64,000 nt of DNA from Pratylenchus scribneri (lineage: Eukaryota > Nematoda > Chromadorea > Rhabditida > Pratylenchidae): NCBI GenBank assembly GCA_030063045.1, contig JAQSEB010000028.1, positions 248,001 to 312,000 on the forward strand, written 5' to 3'. A program made the translations under genes and the position numbers. The notes under the pieces were generated by a model. The model searched no databases, was not told the origin of the DNA, and saw only the letters and a program-made list of their open reading frames with translations. Within the stretch, counting starts at the first letter, position 1. The number at the start of each line of letters is the position of its first letter. Of the stretch, positions 48,401 to 63,480 are shown piece after piece.

Positions 48401-50339
48401 ATTAAAAATACTATTAGAAAAGATTGTGGGGAATAATATTAAAATTCTGAAGAGAAAAAGCGATTTAAAACTTTATTTTTTAAACTCATAGAAAATTTCA
48501 ATTTCAAAACTTTCAAATAGATGTATGGCCTAGAATCTGCATTAAAAATACTATTAGAAAAGATTGTGAGGAATGATATTAAAATTCTGAAGAGAAAAAG
48601 CGATTTAAAACTTTATTTTTTAAACTCATAGAAAATTTCAATTTCAAAACTTTCAAATAGATGTATGGCCTAGAATCTGCATTAAAAATACTATTAGAAA
48701 AGATTGTGGGGAATAATATTAAAATTCTGAAGAGAAAAAGCGATTTAAAATTTTATTTTTTAAACTCATAGAAAATTTCAATTTCAAAACTTTCAAATAG
48801 ATGTATGGCCTAGAATCTGCATTAAAAATACTATTAGAAAAGATTGTGAGGAATGATATTAAAATTCTGAAGAGAAAAAGCGATTTAAAACTTTATTTTT
48901 TAAACTCATAGAAAATTTCAATTTCAAAACTTTCAAATAGATGTATGGCCTAGAATCTGCATTAAAAATACTATTAGAAAAGATTGTGAGGAATGATATT
49001 AAAATTCAGAAGAGAAAAAGCGATTTAAAACTTTATTTTTTAAACTCATAGAAAATTTCAATTTCAAAACTTTCAAATAGATGTATGGCCTAGAATCTGC
49101 ATTAAAAATACTATTAGAAAAGATTGTGAGGAATGATATTAAAATTCAGAAGAGAAAAAGCGATTTAAAACTTTATTTTTTAAACTCATAGAAAATTTCA
49201 ATTTCATGAATTTCAAATATATGTATAGCCTAGAATCTGCATTAAAAATACAATTAGAATAGATTGTGGGGAATGATATTAAAATTCTGACGAGAAATAG
49301 CGATTTTAAATTTTATTTTTTAAACTCATAGAAAATTTCAATTTCATGAATTTCAAATATATGTATAGCCTAGAATCTGCATTAAAAATACTATTAGAAA
49401 AGATTGTGAGGAATGATATTAAAATTCTGAAGAGAAAAAGCGATTTAAAACTTTATTTTTTAAACTCATAGAAAATTTCAATTTCAAAACTTTCAAATAG
49501 ATGTATGGCCTAGAATCTGCATTAAAAATACTATTAGAAAAGATTGTGGGGAATAATATTAAAATTCTGAAGAGAAAAAGCGATTTAAAACTTTATTTTT
49601 TAAACTCATAGAAAATTTCAATTTCAAAACTTTCAAATAGATGTATGGCCTAGAATCTGCATTAAAAATACTATTAGAAAAGATTGTGAGGAATGATATT
49701 AAAATTCAGAAGAGAAAAAGCGATTTAAAACTTTATTTTTTAAACTCATAGAAAATTTCAATTTCAAAACTTTCAAATAGATGTATGGCCTAGAATCTGC
49801 ATTAAAAATACTATTAGAAAAGATTGTGGGGAATAATATTAAAATTCTGAAGAGAAAAAGCGATTTAAAACTTTATTTTTTAAACTCATAGAAAATTTCA
49901 ATTTCAAAACTTTCAAATAGATGTATGGCCTAGAATCTGCATTAAAAATACTATTAGAAAAGATTGTGAGGAATGATATTAAAATTCTGAAGAGAAAAAG
50001 CGATTTAAAACTTTATTTTTTAAACTCATAGAAAATTTCAATTTCAAAACTTTCAAATAGATGTATGGCCTAGAATCTGCATTAAAAATACTATTAGAAA
50101 AGATTGTGAGGAATGATATTAAAATTCTGAAGAGAAAAAGCGATTTAAAACTTTATTTTTTAAACTCATAGAAAATTTCAATTTCAAAACTTTCAAATAG
50201 ATGTATGGCCTAGAATCTGCATTAAAAATACTATTAGAAAAGATTGTGAGGAATGATATTAAAATTCTGAAGAGAAAAAGCGATTTAAAACTTTATTTTT
50301 TAAACTCATAGAAAATTTCAATTTCAAAACTTTCAAATA

Positions 50340-51720
50340 GATGTATGGCCTAGAATCTGCATTAAAAATACAATTAGAATAGATTGTGGGGAATGATATT
50401 AAAATTCTGACGAGAAATAGCGATTTAAAACTTTATTTTTTAAACTCATAGAAAATTTCAATTTCAAAACTTTCAAATAGATGTATGGCCTAGAATCTGC
50501 ATTAAAAATACTATTAGAAAAGATTGTGAGGAATGATATTAAAATTCTGAAGAGAAAAAGCGATTTAAAACTTTATTTTTTAAACTCATAGAAAATTTCA
50601 ATTTCAAAACTTTCAAATAGATGTATGGCCTAGAATCTGCATTAAAAATACTATTAGAAAAGATTGTGAGGAATGATATTAAAATTCTGAAGAGAAAAAG
50701 CGATTTAAAACTTTATTTTTTAAACTCATAGAAAATTTCAATTTCAAAACTTTCAAATAGATGTATGGCCTAGAATCTGCATTAAAAATACTATTAGAAA
50801 AGATTGTGAGGAATGATATTAAAATTCAGAAGAGAAAAAGCGATTTAAAACTTTATTTTTTAAACTCATAGAAAATTTCAATTTCATGAATTTCAAATAT
50901 ATGTATAGCCTAGAATCTGCATTAAAAATACAATTAGAATAGATTGTGGGGAATGATATTAAAATTCTGACGAGAAATAGCGATTTTAAATTTTATTTTT
51001 TAAACTCATAGAAAATTTCAATTTCATGAATTTCAAATATATGTATAGCCTAGAATCTGCATTAAAAATACTATTAGAAAAGATTGTGAGGAATGATATT
51101 AAAATTCTGAAGAGAAAAAGCGATTTAAAACTTTATTTTTTAAACTCATAGAAAATTTCAATTTCAAAACTTTCAAATAGATGTATGGCCTAGAATCTGC
51201 ATTAAAAATACTATTAGAAAAGATTGTGAGGAATGATATTAAAATTCTGAAGAGAAAAAGCGATTTAAAACTTTATTTTTTAAACTCATAGAAAATTTCA
51301 ATTTCAAAACTTTCAAATAGATGTATGGCCTAGAATCTGCATTAAAAATACTATTAGAAAAGATTGTGAGGAATGATATTAAAATTCAGAAGAGAAAAAG
51401 CGATTTAAAACTTTATTTTTTAAATTCATAGAAAATTTCAATTTCATGAATTTCAAATATATGTATAGCCTAGAATCTGCATTAAAAATACAATTAGAAT
51501 AGATTGTGGGGAATGATATTAAAATTCTGACGAGAAATAGCGATTTTAAATTTTATTTTTTAAACTCATAGAAAATTTCAATTTCATGAATTTCAAATAT
51601 ATGTATAGCCTAGAATCTGCATTAAAAATACTATTAGAAAAGATTGTGAGGAATGATATTAAAATTCTGAAGAGAAAAAGCGATTTAAAACTTTATTTTT
51701 TAAACTCATAGAAAATTTCA
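50340..51720 (+). repeat. Higher-order cassette, copy 1
   Basis: A hybrid monomer (acaattagaatag and acgagaaata followed by gcgatttaaaac) is followed by ctg, ctg, cag monomers, a divergent pair, ctg, ctg, cag and another pair. Near-identical cassettes begin near 56219 and 62099, and a variant near 58319. Confidence 0.75.
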
Positions 51721-54700
51721 ATTTCAAAACTTTCAAATAGATGTATGGCCTAGAATCTGCATTAAAAATACTATTAGAAAAGATTGTGAGGAATGATATT
51801 AAAATTCTGAAGAGAAAAAGCGATTTAAAACTTTATTTTTTAAACTCATAGAAAATTTCAATTTCAAAACTTTCAAATAGATGTATGGCCTAGAATCTGC
51901 ATTAAAAATACTATTAGAAAAGATTGTGGGGAATAATATTAAAATTCTGAAGAGAAATAGCGATTTTAAATTTTATTTTTTAAACTCATAGAAAATTTCA
52001 ATTTCAAAACTTTCAAATAGATGTATGGCCTAGAATCTGCATTAAAAATACTATTAGAAAATATTGTGAGGAATGATATTAAAATTCAGAAGAGAAAAAG
52101 CGATTTTAAATTTTTTTTTTAAACTCATAGAAAATTTCAATTTCAAAACTTTCAAATAGATGTATGGCCTAGAATCTGCATTAAAAATACTATTAGAAAA
52201 GATTGTGAGGAATGATATTAAAATTCTGAAGAGAAAAAGCGATTTAAAACTTTATTTTTTAAACTCATAGAAAATTTCAATTTCAAAACTTTCAAATAGA
52301 TGTATGGCCTAGAATCTGCATTAAAAATACTATTAGAAAAGATTGTGAGGAATGATATTAAAATTCAGAAGAGAAAAAGCGATTTAAAACTTTATTTTTT
52401 AAACTCATAGAAAATTTCAATTTCATGAATTTCAAATATATGTATAGCCTAGAATCTGCATTAAAAATACAATTAGAATAGATTGTGGGGAATGATATTA
52501 AAATTCTGACGAGAAATAGCGATTTTAAATTTTATTTTTTAAACTCATAGAAAATTTCAATTTCATGAATTTCAAATATATGTATAGCCTAGAATCTGCA
52601 TTAAAAATACTATTAGAAAAGATTGTGAGGAATGATATTAAAATTCTGAAGAGAAAAAGCGATTTAAAACTTTATTTTTTAAACTCATAGAAAATTTCAA
52701 TTTCAAAACTTTCAAATAGATGTATGGCCTAGAATCTGCATTAAAAATACTATTAGAAAAGATTGTGAGGAATGATATTAAAATTCTGAAGAGAAAAAGC
52801 GATTTAAAACTTTATTTTTTAAACTCATAGAAAATTTCAATTTCAAAACTTTCAAATAGATGTATGGCCTAGAATCTGCATTAAAAATACTATTAGAAAA
52901 GATTGTGAGGAATGATATTAAAATTCAGAAGAGAAAAAGCGATTTAAAACTTTATTTTTTAAACTCATAGAAAATTTCAATTTCAAAACTTTCAAATAGA
53001 TGTATGGCCTAGAATCTGCATTAAAAATACTATTAGAAAAGATTGTGAGGAATGATATTAAAATTCTGAAGAGAAAAAGCGATTTAAAACTTTATTTTTT
53101 AAACTCATAGAAAATTTCAATTTCAAAACTTTCAAATAGATGTATGGCCTAGAATCTGCATTAAAAATACTATTAGAAAAGATTGTGGGGAATAATATTA
53201 AAATTCTGAAGAGAAAAAGCGATTTAAAACTTTATTTTTTAAACTCATAGAAAATTTCAATTTCAAAACTTTCAAATAGATGTATGGCCTAGAATCTGCA
53301 TTAAAAATACTATTAGAAAAGATTGTGAGGAATGATATTAAAATTCTGAAGAGAAAAAGCGATTTAAAACTTTATTTTTTAAACTCATAGAAAATTTCAA
53401 TTTCAAAACTTTCAAATAGATGTATGGCCTAGAATCTGCATTAAAAATACTATTAGAAAAGATTGTGGGGAATAATATTAAAATTCTGAAGAGAAAAAGC
53501 GATTTAAAATTTTATTTTTTAAACTCATAGAAAATTTCAATTTCAAAACTTTCAAATAGATGTATGGCCTAGAATCTGCATTAAAAATACTATTAGAAAA
53601 GATTGTGAGGAATGATATTAAAATTCTGAAGAGAAAAAGCGATTTAAAACTTTATTTTTTAAACTCATAGAAAATTTCAATTTCAAAACTTTCAAATAGA
53701 TGTATGGCCTAGAATCTGCATTAAAAATACTATTAGAAAAGATTGTGAGGAATGATATTAAAATTCAGAAGAGAAAAAGCGATTTAAAACTTTATTTTTT
53801 AAACTCATAGAAAATTTCAATTTCAAAACTTTCAAATAGATGTATGGCCTAGAATCTGCATTAAAAATACTATTAGAAAAGATTGTGAGGAATGATATTA
53901 AAATTCAGAAGAGAAAAAGCGATTTAAAACTTTATTTTTTAAACTCATAGAAAATTTCAATTTCATGAATTTCAAATATATGTATAGCCTAGAATCTGCA
54001 TTAAAAATACAATTAGAATAGATTGTGGGGAATGATATTAAAATTCTGACGAGAAATAGCGATTTTAAATTTTATTTTTTAAACTCATAGAAAATTTCAA
54101 TTTCATGAATTTCAAATATATGTATAGCCTAGAATCTGCATTAAAAATACTATTAGAAAAGATTGTGAGGAATGATATTAAAATTCTGAAGAGAAAAAGC
54201 GATTTAAAACTTTATTTTTTAAACTCATAGAAAATTTCAATTTCAAAACTTTCAAATAGATGTATGGCCTAGAATCTGCATTAAAAATACTATAAGAAAA
54301 GATTGTGGGGAATAATATTAAAATTCTGAAGAGAAAAAGCGATTTAAAACTTTATTTTTTAAACTCATAGAAAATTTCAATTTCAAAACTTTCAAATAGA
54401 TGTATGGCCTAGAATCTGCATTAAAAATACTATTAGAAAAGATTGTGAGGAATGATATTAAAATTCAGAAGAGAAAAAGCGATTTAAAACTTTATTTTTT
54501 AAACTCATAGAAAATTTCAATTTCAAAACTTTCAAATAGATGTATGGCCTAGAATCTGCATTAAAAATACTATTAGAAAAGATTGTGGGGAATAATATTA
54601 AAATTCTGAAGAGAAAAAGCGATTTAAAACTTTATTTTTTAAACTCATAGAAAATTTCAATTTCAAAACTTTCAAATAGATGTATGGCCTAGAATCTGCA

Positions 54701-56218
54701 TTAAAAATACTATTAGAAAAGATTGTGAGGAATGATATTAAAATTCTGAAGAGAAAAAGCGATTTAAAACTTTATTTTTTAAACTCATAGAAAATTTCAA
54801 TTTCAAAACTTTCAAATAGATGTATGGCCTAGAATCTGCATTAAAAATACTATTAGAAAAGATTGTGAGGAATGATATTAAAATTCTGAAGAGAAAAAGC
54901 GATTTAAAACTTTATTTTTTAAACTCATAGAAAATTTCAATTTCAAAACTTTCAAATAGATGTATGGCCTAGAATCTGCATTAAAAATACTATTAGAAAA
55001 GATTGTGAGGAATGATATTAAAATTCAGAAGAGAAAAAGCGATTTAAAACTTTATTTTTTAAACTCATAGAAAATTTCAATTTCAAAACTTTCAAATAGA
55101 TGTATGGCCTAGAATCTGCATTAAAAATACTATTAGAAAAGATTGTGAGGAATGATATTAAAATTCTGAAGAGAAAAAGCGATTTAAAACTTTATTTTTT
55201 AAACTCATAGAAAATTTCAATTTCAAAACTTTCAAATAGATGTATGGCCTAGAATCTGCATTAAAAATACTATTAGAAAAGATTGTGGGGAATAATATTA
55301 AAATTCTGAAGAGAAAAAGCGATTTAAAACTTTATTTTTTAAACTCATAGAAAATTTCAATTTCAAAACTTTCAAATAGATGTATGGCCTAGAATCTGCA
55401 TTAAAAATACTATTAGAAAAGATTGTGAGGAATGATATTAAAATTCTGAAGAGAAAAAGCGATTTAAAACTTTATTTTTTAAACTCATAGAAAATTTCAA
55501 TTTCAAAACTTTCAAATAGATGTATGGCCTAGAATCTGCATTAAAAATACTATTAGAAAAGATTGTGGGGAATAATATTAAAATTCTGAAGAGAAAAAGC
55601 GATTTAAAATTTTATTTTTTAAACTCATAGAAAATTTCAATTTCAAAACTTTCAAATAGATGTATGGCCTAGAATCTGCATTAAAAATACTATTAGAAAA
55701 AATTGTGGGGAATAATATTAAAATTCTGAAGAGAAAAAGCGATTTAAAATTTTATTTTTTAAACTCATAGAAAATTTCAATTTCAAAACTTTCAAATAGA
55801 TGTATGGCCTAGAATCTGCATTAAAAATACTATTAGAAAAGATTGTGAGGAATGATATTAAAATTCTGAAGAGAAAAAGCGATTTAAAACTTTATTTTTT
55901 AAACTCATAGAAAATTTCAATTTCAAAACTTTCAAATAGATGTATGGCCTAGAATCTGCATTAAAAATACTATTAGAAAAGATTGTGAGGAATGATATTA
56001 AAATTCTGAAGAGAAAAAGCGATTTAAAACTTTATTTTTTAAACTCATAGAAAATTTCAATTTCAAAACTTTCAAATAGATGTATGGCCTAGAATCTGCA
56101 TTAAAAATACTATTAGAAAAGATTGTGAGGAATGATATTAAAATTCTGAAGAGAAAAAGCGATTTAAAACTTTATTTTTTAAACTCATAGAAAATTTCAA
56201 TTTCAAAACTTTCAAATA

Positions 56219-57740
56219 GATGTATGGCCTAGAATCTGCATTAAAAATACAATTAGAATAGATTGTGGGGAATGATATTAAAATTCTGACGAGAAATAGC
56301 GATTTAAAACTTTATTTTTTAAACTCATAGAAAATTTCAATTTCAAAACTTTCAAATAGATGTATGGCCTAGAATCTGCATTAAAAATACTATTAGAAAA
56401 GATTGTGAGGAATGATATTAAAATTCTGAAGAGAAAAAGCGATTTAAAACTTTATTTTTTAAACTCATAGAAAATTTCAATTTCAAAACTTTCAAATAGA
56501 TGTATGGCCTAGAATCTGCATTAAAAATACTATTAGAAAAGATTGTGAGGAATGATATTAAAATTCTGAAGAGAAAAAGCGATTTAAAACTTTATTTTTT
56601 AAACTCATAGAAAATTTCAATTTCAAAACTTTCAAATAGATGTATGGCCTAGAATCTGCATTAAAAATACTATTAGAAAAGATTGTGAGGAATGATATTA
56701 AAATTCAGAAGAGAAAAAGCGATTTAAAACTTTATTTTTTAAACTCATAGAAAATTTCAATTTCATGAATTTCAAATATATGTATAGCCTAGAATCTGCA
56801 TTAAAAATACAATTAGAATAGATTGTGGGGAATGATATTAAAATTCTGACGAGAAATAGCGATTTTAAATTTTATTTTTTAAACTCATAGAAAATTTCAA
56901 TTTCATGAATTTCAAATATATGTATAGCCTAGAATCTGCATTAAAAATACTATTAGAAAAGATTGTGAGGAATGATATTAAAATTCTGAAGAGAAAAAGC
57001 GATTTAAAACTTTATTTTTTAAACTCATAGAAAATTTCAATTTCAAAACTTTCAAATAGATGTATGGCCTAGAATCTGCATTAAAAATACTATTAGAAAA
57101 GATTGTGAGGAATGATATTAAAATTCTGAAGAGAAAAAGCGATTTAAAACTTTATTTTTTAAACTCATAGAAAATTTCAATTTCAAAACTTTCAAATAGA
57201 TGTATGGCCTAGAATCTGCATTAAAAATACTATTAGAAAAGATTGTGAGGAATGATATTAAAATTCTGAAGAGAAAAAGCGATTTAAAACTTTATTTTTT
57301 AAACTCATAGAAAATTTCAATTTCAAAACTTTCAAATAGATGTATGGCCTAGAATCTGCATTAAAAATACTATTAGAAAAGATTGTGAGGAATGATATTA
57401 AAATTCAGAAGAGAAAAAGCGATTTAAAACTTTATTTTTTAAACTCATAGAAAATTTCAATTTCATGAATTTCAAATATATGTATAGCCTAGAATCTGCA
57501 TTAAAAATACAATTAGAATAGATTGTGGGGAATGATATTAAAATTCTGACGAGAAATAGCGATTTTAAATTTTATTTTTTAAACTCATAGAAAATTTCAA
57601 TTTCATGAATTTCAAATATATGTATAGCCTAGAATCTGCATTAAAAATACTATTAGAAAAGATTGTGAGGAATGATATTAAAATTCTGAAGAGAAAAAGC
57701 GATTTAAAACTTTATTTTTTAAACTCATAGAAAATTTCAA
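56219..57740 (+). repeat. Higher-order cassette, copy 2
   Basis: Same hybrid monomer and same following order as at 50340, 5,879 bp later (42 monomers minus one lost base). It has one extra ctg monomer between the pairs. Confidence 0.75.
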
Positions 57741-58318
57741 TTTCAAAACTTTCAAATAGATGTATGGCCTAGAATCTGCATTAAAAATACTATTAGAAAA
57801 GATTGTGAGGAATGATATTAAAATTCAGAAGAGAAAAAGCGATTTAAAACTTTATTTTTTAAACTCATAGAAAATTTCAATTTCAAAACTTTCAAATAGA
57901 TGTATGGCCTAGAATCTGCATTAAAAATACTATTAGAAAAGATTGTGGGGAATAATATTAAAATTCTGAAGAGAAATAGCGATTTTAAATTTTATTTTTT
58001 AAACTCATAGATAATTTCAATTTCAAAACTTTCAAATAGATGTATGGCCTAGAATCTGCATTAAAAATACTATTAGAAAAGATTGTGAGGAATGATATTA
58101 AAATTCTGAAGAGAAAAAGCGATTTAAAACTTTATTTTTTAAACTCATAGAAAATTTCAATTTCAAAACTTTCAAATAGATGTATGGCCTAGAATCTGCA
58201 TTAAAAATACTATTAGAAAAGATTGTGAGGAATGATATTAAAATTCTGAAGAGAAAAAGCGATTTAAAACTTTATTTTTTAAACTCATAGAAAATTTCAA
58301 TTTCAAAACTTTCAAATA

Positions 58319-59840
58319 GATGTATGGCCTAGAATCTGCATTAAAAATACAATTAGAATAGATTGTGAGGAATGATATTAAAATTCTGAAGAGAAAAAGC
58401 GATTTAAAACTTTATTTTTTAAACTCATAGAAAATTTCAATTTCAAAACTTTCAAATAGATGTATGGCCTAGAATCTGCATTAAAAATACTATTAGAAAA
58501 GATTGTGAGGAATGATATTAAAATTCTGAAGAGAAAAAGCGATTTAAAACTTTATTTTTTAAACTCATAGAAAATTTCAATTTCAAAACTTTCAAATAGA
58601 TGTATGGCCTAGAATCTGCATTAAAAATACTATTAGAAAAGATTGTGAGGAATGATATTAAAATTCTGAAGAGAAAAAGCGATTTAAAACTTTATTTTTT
58701 AAACTCATAGAAAATTTCAATTTCAAAACTTTCAAATAGATGTATGGCCTAGAATCTGCATTAAAAATACTATTAGAAAAGATTGTGAGGAATGATATTA
58801 AAATTCAGAAGAGAAAAAGCGATTTAAAACTTTATTTTTTAAACTCATAGAAAATTTCAATTTCATGAATTTCAAATATATGTATAGCCTAGAATCTGCA
58901 TTAAAAATACAATTAGAATAGATTGTGGGGAATGATATTAAAATTCTGACGAGAAATAGCGATTTTAAATTTTATTTTTTAAACTCATAGAAAATTTCAA
59001 TTTCATGAATTTCAAATATATGTATAGCCTAGAATCTGCATTAAAAATACTATTAGAAAAGATTGTGAGGAATGATATTAAAATTCTGAAGAGAAAAAGC
59101 GATTTAAAACTTTATTTTTTAAACTCATAGAAAATTTCAATTTCAAAACTTTCAAATAGATGTATGGCCTAGAATCTGCATTAAAAATACTATTAGAAAA
59201 GATTGTGAGGAATGATATTAAAATTCTGAAGAGAAAAAGCGATTTAAAACTTTATTTTTTAAACTCATAGAAAATTTCAATTTCAAAACTTTCAAATAGA
59301 TGTATGGCCTAGAATCTGCATTAAAAATACTATTAGAAAAGATTGTGAGGAATGATATTAAAATTCTGAAGAGAAAAAGCGATTTAAAACTTTATTTTTT
59401 AAACTCATAGAAAATTTCAATTTCAAAACTTTCAAATAGATGTATGGCCTAGAATCTGCATTAAAAATACTATTAGAAAAGATTGTGAGGAATGATATTA
59501 AAATTCAGAAGAGAAAAAGCGATTTAAAACTTTATTTTTTAAACTCATAGAAAATTTCAATTTCATGAATTTCAAATATATGTATAGCCTAGAATCTGCA
59601 TTAAAAATACAATTAGAATAGATTGTGGGGAATGATATTAAAATTCTGACGAGAAATAGCGATTTTAAATTTTATTTTTTAAACTCATAGAAAATTTCAA
59701 TTTCATGAATTTCAAATATATGTATAGCCTAGAATCTGCATTAAAAATACTATTAGAAAAGATTGTGAGGAATGATATTAAAATTCTGAAGAGAAAAAGC
59801 GATTTAAAACTTTATTTTTTAAACTCATAGAAAATTTCAA
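58319..59840 (+). repeat. Higher-order cassette, variant copy
   Basis: The leading monomer has acaattagaatag but standard gaagagaaaaagc. It is followed by ctg, ctg, cag, pair, ctg, ctg, ctg, cag, pair, matching the 56219 cassette at an offset of 2,100 bp. Confidence 0.7.
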
Positions 59841-62098
59841 TTTCAAAACTTTCAAATAGATGTATGGCCTAGAATCTGCATTAAAAATACTATTAGAAAA
59901 GATTGTGAGGAATGATATTAAAATTCAGAAGAGAAAAAGCGATTTAAAACTTTATTTTTTAAACTCATAGAAAATTTCAATTTCAAAACTTTCAAATAGA
60001 TGTATGGCCTAGAATCTGCATTAAAAATACTATTAGAAAAGATTGTGGGGAATAATATTAAAATTCTGAAGAGAAAAAGCGATTTAAAATTTTATTTTTT
60101 AAACTCATAGAAAATTTCAATTTCAAAACTTTCAAATAGATGTATGGCCTAGAATCTGCATTAAAAATACTATTAGAAAAGATTGTGGGGAATAATATTA
60201 AAATTCTGAAGAGAAAAAGCGATTTAAAATTTTATTTTTTAAACTCATAGAAAATTTCAATTTCAAAACTTTCAAATAGATGTATGGCCTAGAATCTGCA
60301 TTAAAAATACTATTAGAAAAGATTGTGAGGAATGATATTAAAATTCTGAAGAGAAAAAGCGATTTAAAACTTTATTTTTTAAACTCATAGAAAATTTCAA
60401 TTTCAAAACTTTCAAATAGATGTATGGCCTAGAATCTGCATTAAAAATACTATTAGAAAAGATTGTGGGGAATAATATTAAAATTCTGAAGAGAAAAAGC
60501 GATTTAAAACTTTATTTTTTAAACTCATAGAAAATTTCAATTTCAAAACTTTCAAATAGATGTATGGCCTAGAATCTGCATTAAAAATACTATTAGAAAA
60601 GATTGTGAGGAATGATATTAAAATTCTGAAGAGAAAAAGCGATTTAAAACTTTATTTTTTAAACTCATAGAAAATTTCAATTTCAAAACTTTCAAATAGA
60701 TGTATGGCCTAGAATCTGCATTAAAAATACTATTAGAAAAGATTGTGGGGAATAATATTAAAATTCTGAAGAGAAAAAGCGATTTAAAATTTTATTTTTT
60801 AAACTCATAGAAAATTTCAATTTCAAAACTTTCAAATAGATGTATGGCCTAGAATCTGCATTAAAAATACTATTAGAAAAGATTGTGAGGAATGATATTA
60901 AAATTCTGAAGAGAAAAAGCGATTTAAAACTTTATTTTTTAAACTCATAGAAAATTTCAATTTCAAAACTTTCAAATAGATGTATGGCCTAGAATCTGCA
61001 TTAAAAATACTATTAGAAAAGATTGTGAGGAATGATATTAAAATTCTGAAGAGAAAAAGCGATTTAAAACTTTATTTTTTAAACTCATAGAAAATTTCAA
61101 TTTCAAAACTTTCAAATAGATGTATGGCCTAGAATCTGCATTAAAAATACTATTAGAAAAGATTGTGAGGAATGATATTAAAATTCTGAAGAGAAAAAGC
61201 GATTTAAAACTTTATTTTTTAAACTCATAGAAAATTTCAATTTCAAAACTTTCAAATAGATGTATGGCCTAGAATCTGCATTAAAAATACTATTAGAAAA
61301 GATTGTGGGGAATAATATTAAAATTCTGAAGAGAAAAAGCGATTTAAAATTTTATTTTTTAAACTCATAGAAAATTTCAATTTCAAAACTTTCAAATAGA
61401 TGTATGGCCTAGAATCTGCATTAAAAATACTATTAGAAAAGATTGTGGGGAATAATATTAAAATTCTGAAGAGAAAAAGCGATTTAAAACTTTATTTTTT
61501 AAACTCATAGAAAATTTCAATTTCAAAACTTTCAAATAGATGTATGGCCTAGAATCTGCATTAAAAATACTATTAGAAAAGATTGTGAGGAATGATATTA
61601 AAATTCTGAAGAGAAAAAGCGATTTAAAACTTTATTTTTTAAACTCATAGAAAATTTCAATTTCAAAACTTTCAAATAGATGTATGGCCTAGAATCTGCA
61701 TTAAAAATACTATTAGAAAAGATTGTGGGGAATAATATTAAAATTCTGAAGAGAAAAAGCGATTTAAAATTTTATTTTTTAAACTCATAGAAAATTTCAA
61801 TTTCAAAACTTTCAAATAGATGTATGGCCTAGAATCTGCATTAAAAATACTATTAGAAAAGATTGTGAGGAATGATATTAAAATTCTGAAGAGAAAAAGC
61901 GATTTAAAACTTTATTTTTTAAACTCATAGAAAATTTCAATTTCAAAACTTTCAAATAGATGTATGGCCTAGAATCTGCATTAAAAATACTATTAGAAAA
62001 GATTGTGAGGAATGATATTAAAATTCTGAAGAGAAAAAGCGATTTAAAACTTTATTTTTTAAACTCATAGAAAATTTCAATTTCAAAACTTTCAAATA

Positions 62099-63480
62099 GA
62101 TGTATGGCCTAGAATCTGCATTAAAAATACAATTAGAATAGATTGTGGGGAATGATATTAAAATTCTGACGAGAAATAGCGATTTAAAACTTTATTTTTT
62201 AAACTCATAGAAAATTTCAATTTCAAAACTTTCAAATAGATGTATGGCCTAGAATCTGCATTAAAAATACTATTAGAAAAGATTGTGAGGAATGATATTA
62301 AAATTCTGAAGAGAAAAAGCGATTTAAAACTTTATTTTTTAAACTCATAGAAAATTTCAATTTCAAAACTTTCAAATAGATGTATGGCCTAGAATCTGCA
62401 TTAAAAATACTATTAGAAAAGATTGTGGGGAATAATATTAAAATTCTGAAGAGAAAAAGCGATTTAAAACTTTATTTTTTAAACTCATAGAAAATTTCAA
62501 TTTCAAAACTTTCAAATAGATGTATGGCCTAGAATCTGCATTAAAAATACTATTAGAAAAGATTGTGAGGAATGATATTAAAATTCAGAAGAGAAAAAGC
62601 GATTTAAAACTTTATTTTTTAAACTCATAGAAAATTTCAATTTCATGAATTTCAAATATATGTATAGCCTAGAATCTGCATTAAAAATACAATTAGAATA
62701 GATTGTGGGGAATGATATTAAAATTCTGACGAGAAATAGCGATTTTAAATTTTATTTTTTAAACTCATAGAAAATTTCAATTTCATGAATTTCAAATATA
62801 TGTATAGCCTAGAATCTGCATTAAAAATACTATTAGAAAAGATTGTGAGGAATGATATTAAAATTCTGAAGAGAAAAAGCGATTTAAAACTTTATTTTTT
62901 AAACTCATAGAAAATTTCAATTTCAAAACTTTCAAATAGATGTATGGCCTAGAATCTGCATTAAAAATACTATTAGAAAAGATTGTGAGGAATGATATTA
63001 AAATTCTGAAGAGAAAAAGCGATTTAAAACTTTATTTTTTAAACTCATAGAAAATTTCAATTTCAAAACTTTCAAATAGATGTATGGCCTAGAATCTGCA
63101 TTAAAAATACTATTAGAAAAGATTGTGAGGAATGATATTAAAATTCAGAAGAGAAAAAGCGATTTAAAACTTTATTTTTTAAACTCATAGAAAATTTCAA
63201 TTTCATGAATTTCAAATATATGTATAGCCTAGAATCTGCATTAAAAATACAATTAGAATAGATTGTGGGGAATGATATTAAAATTCTGACGAGAAATAGC
63301 GATTTTAAATTTTATTTTTTAAACTCATAGAAAATTTCAATTTCATGAATTTCAAATATATGTATAGCCTAGAATCTGCATTAAAAATACTATTAGAAAA
63401 GATTGTGAGGAATGATATTAAAATTCTGAAGAGAAAAAGCGATTTAAAACTTTATTTTTTAAACTCATAGAAAATTTCAA
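62099..63480 (+). repeat. Higher-order cassette, copy 3
   Basis: The hybrid monomer recurs exactly 5,880 bp after copy 2. One following monomer differs (gtggggaataat in place of gtgaggaatgat), then cag, pair, ctg, ctg, cag, pair as in copy 1. Confidence 0.75.
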
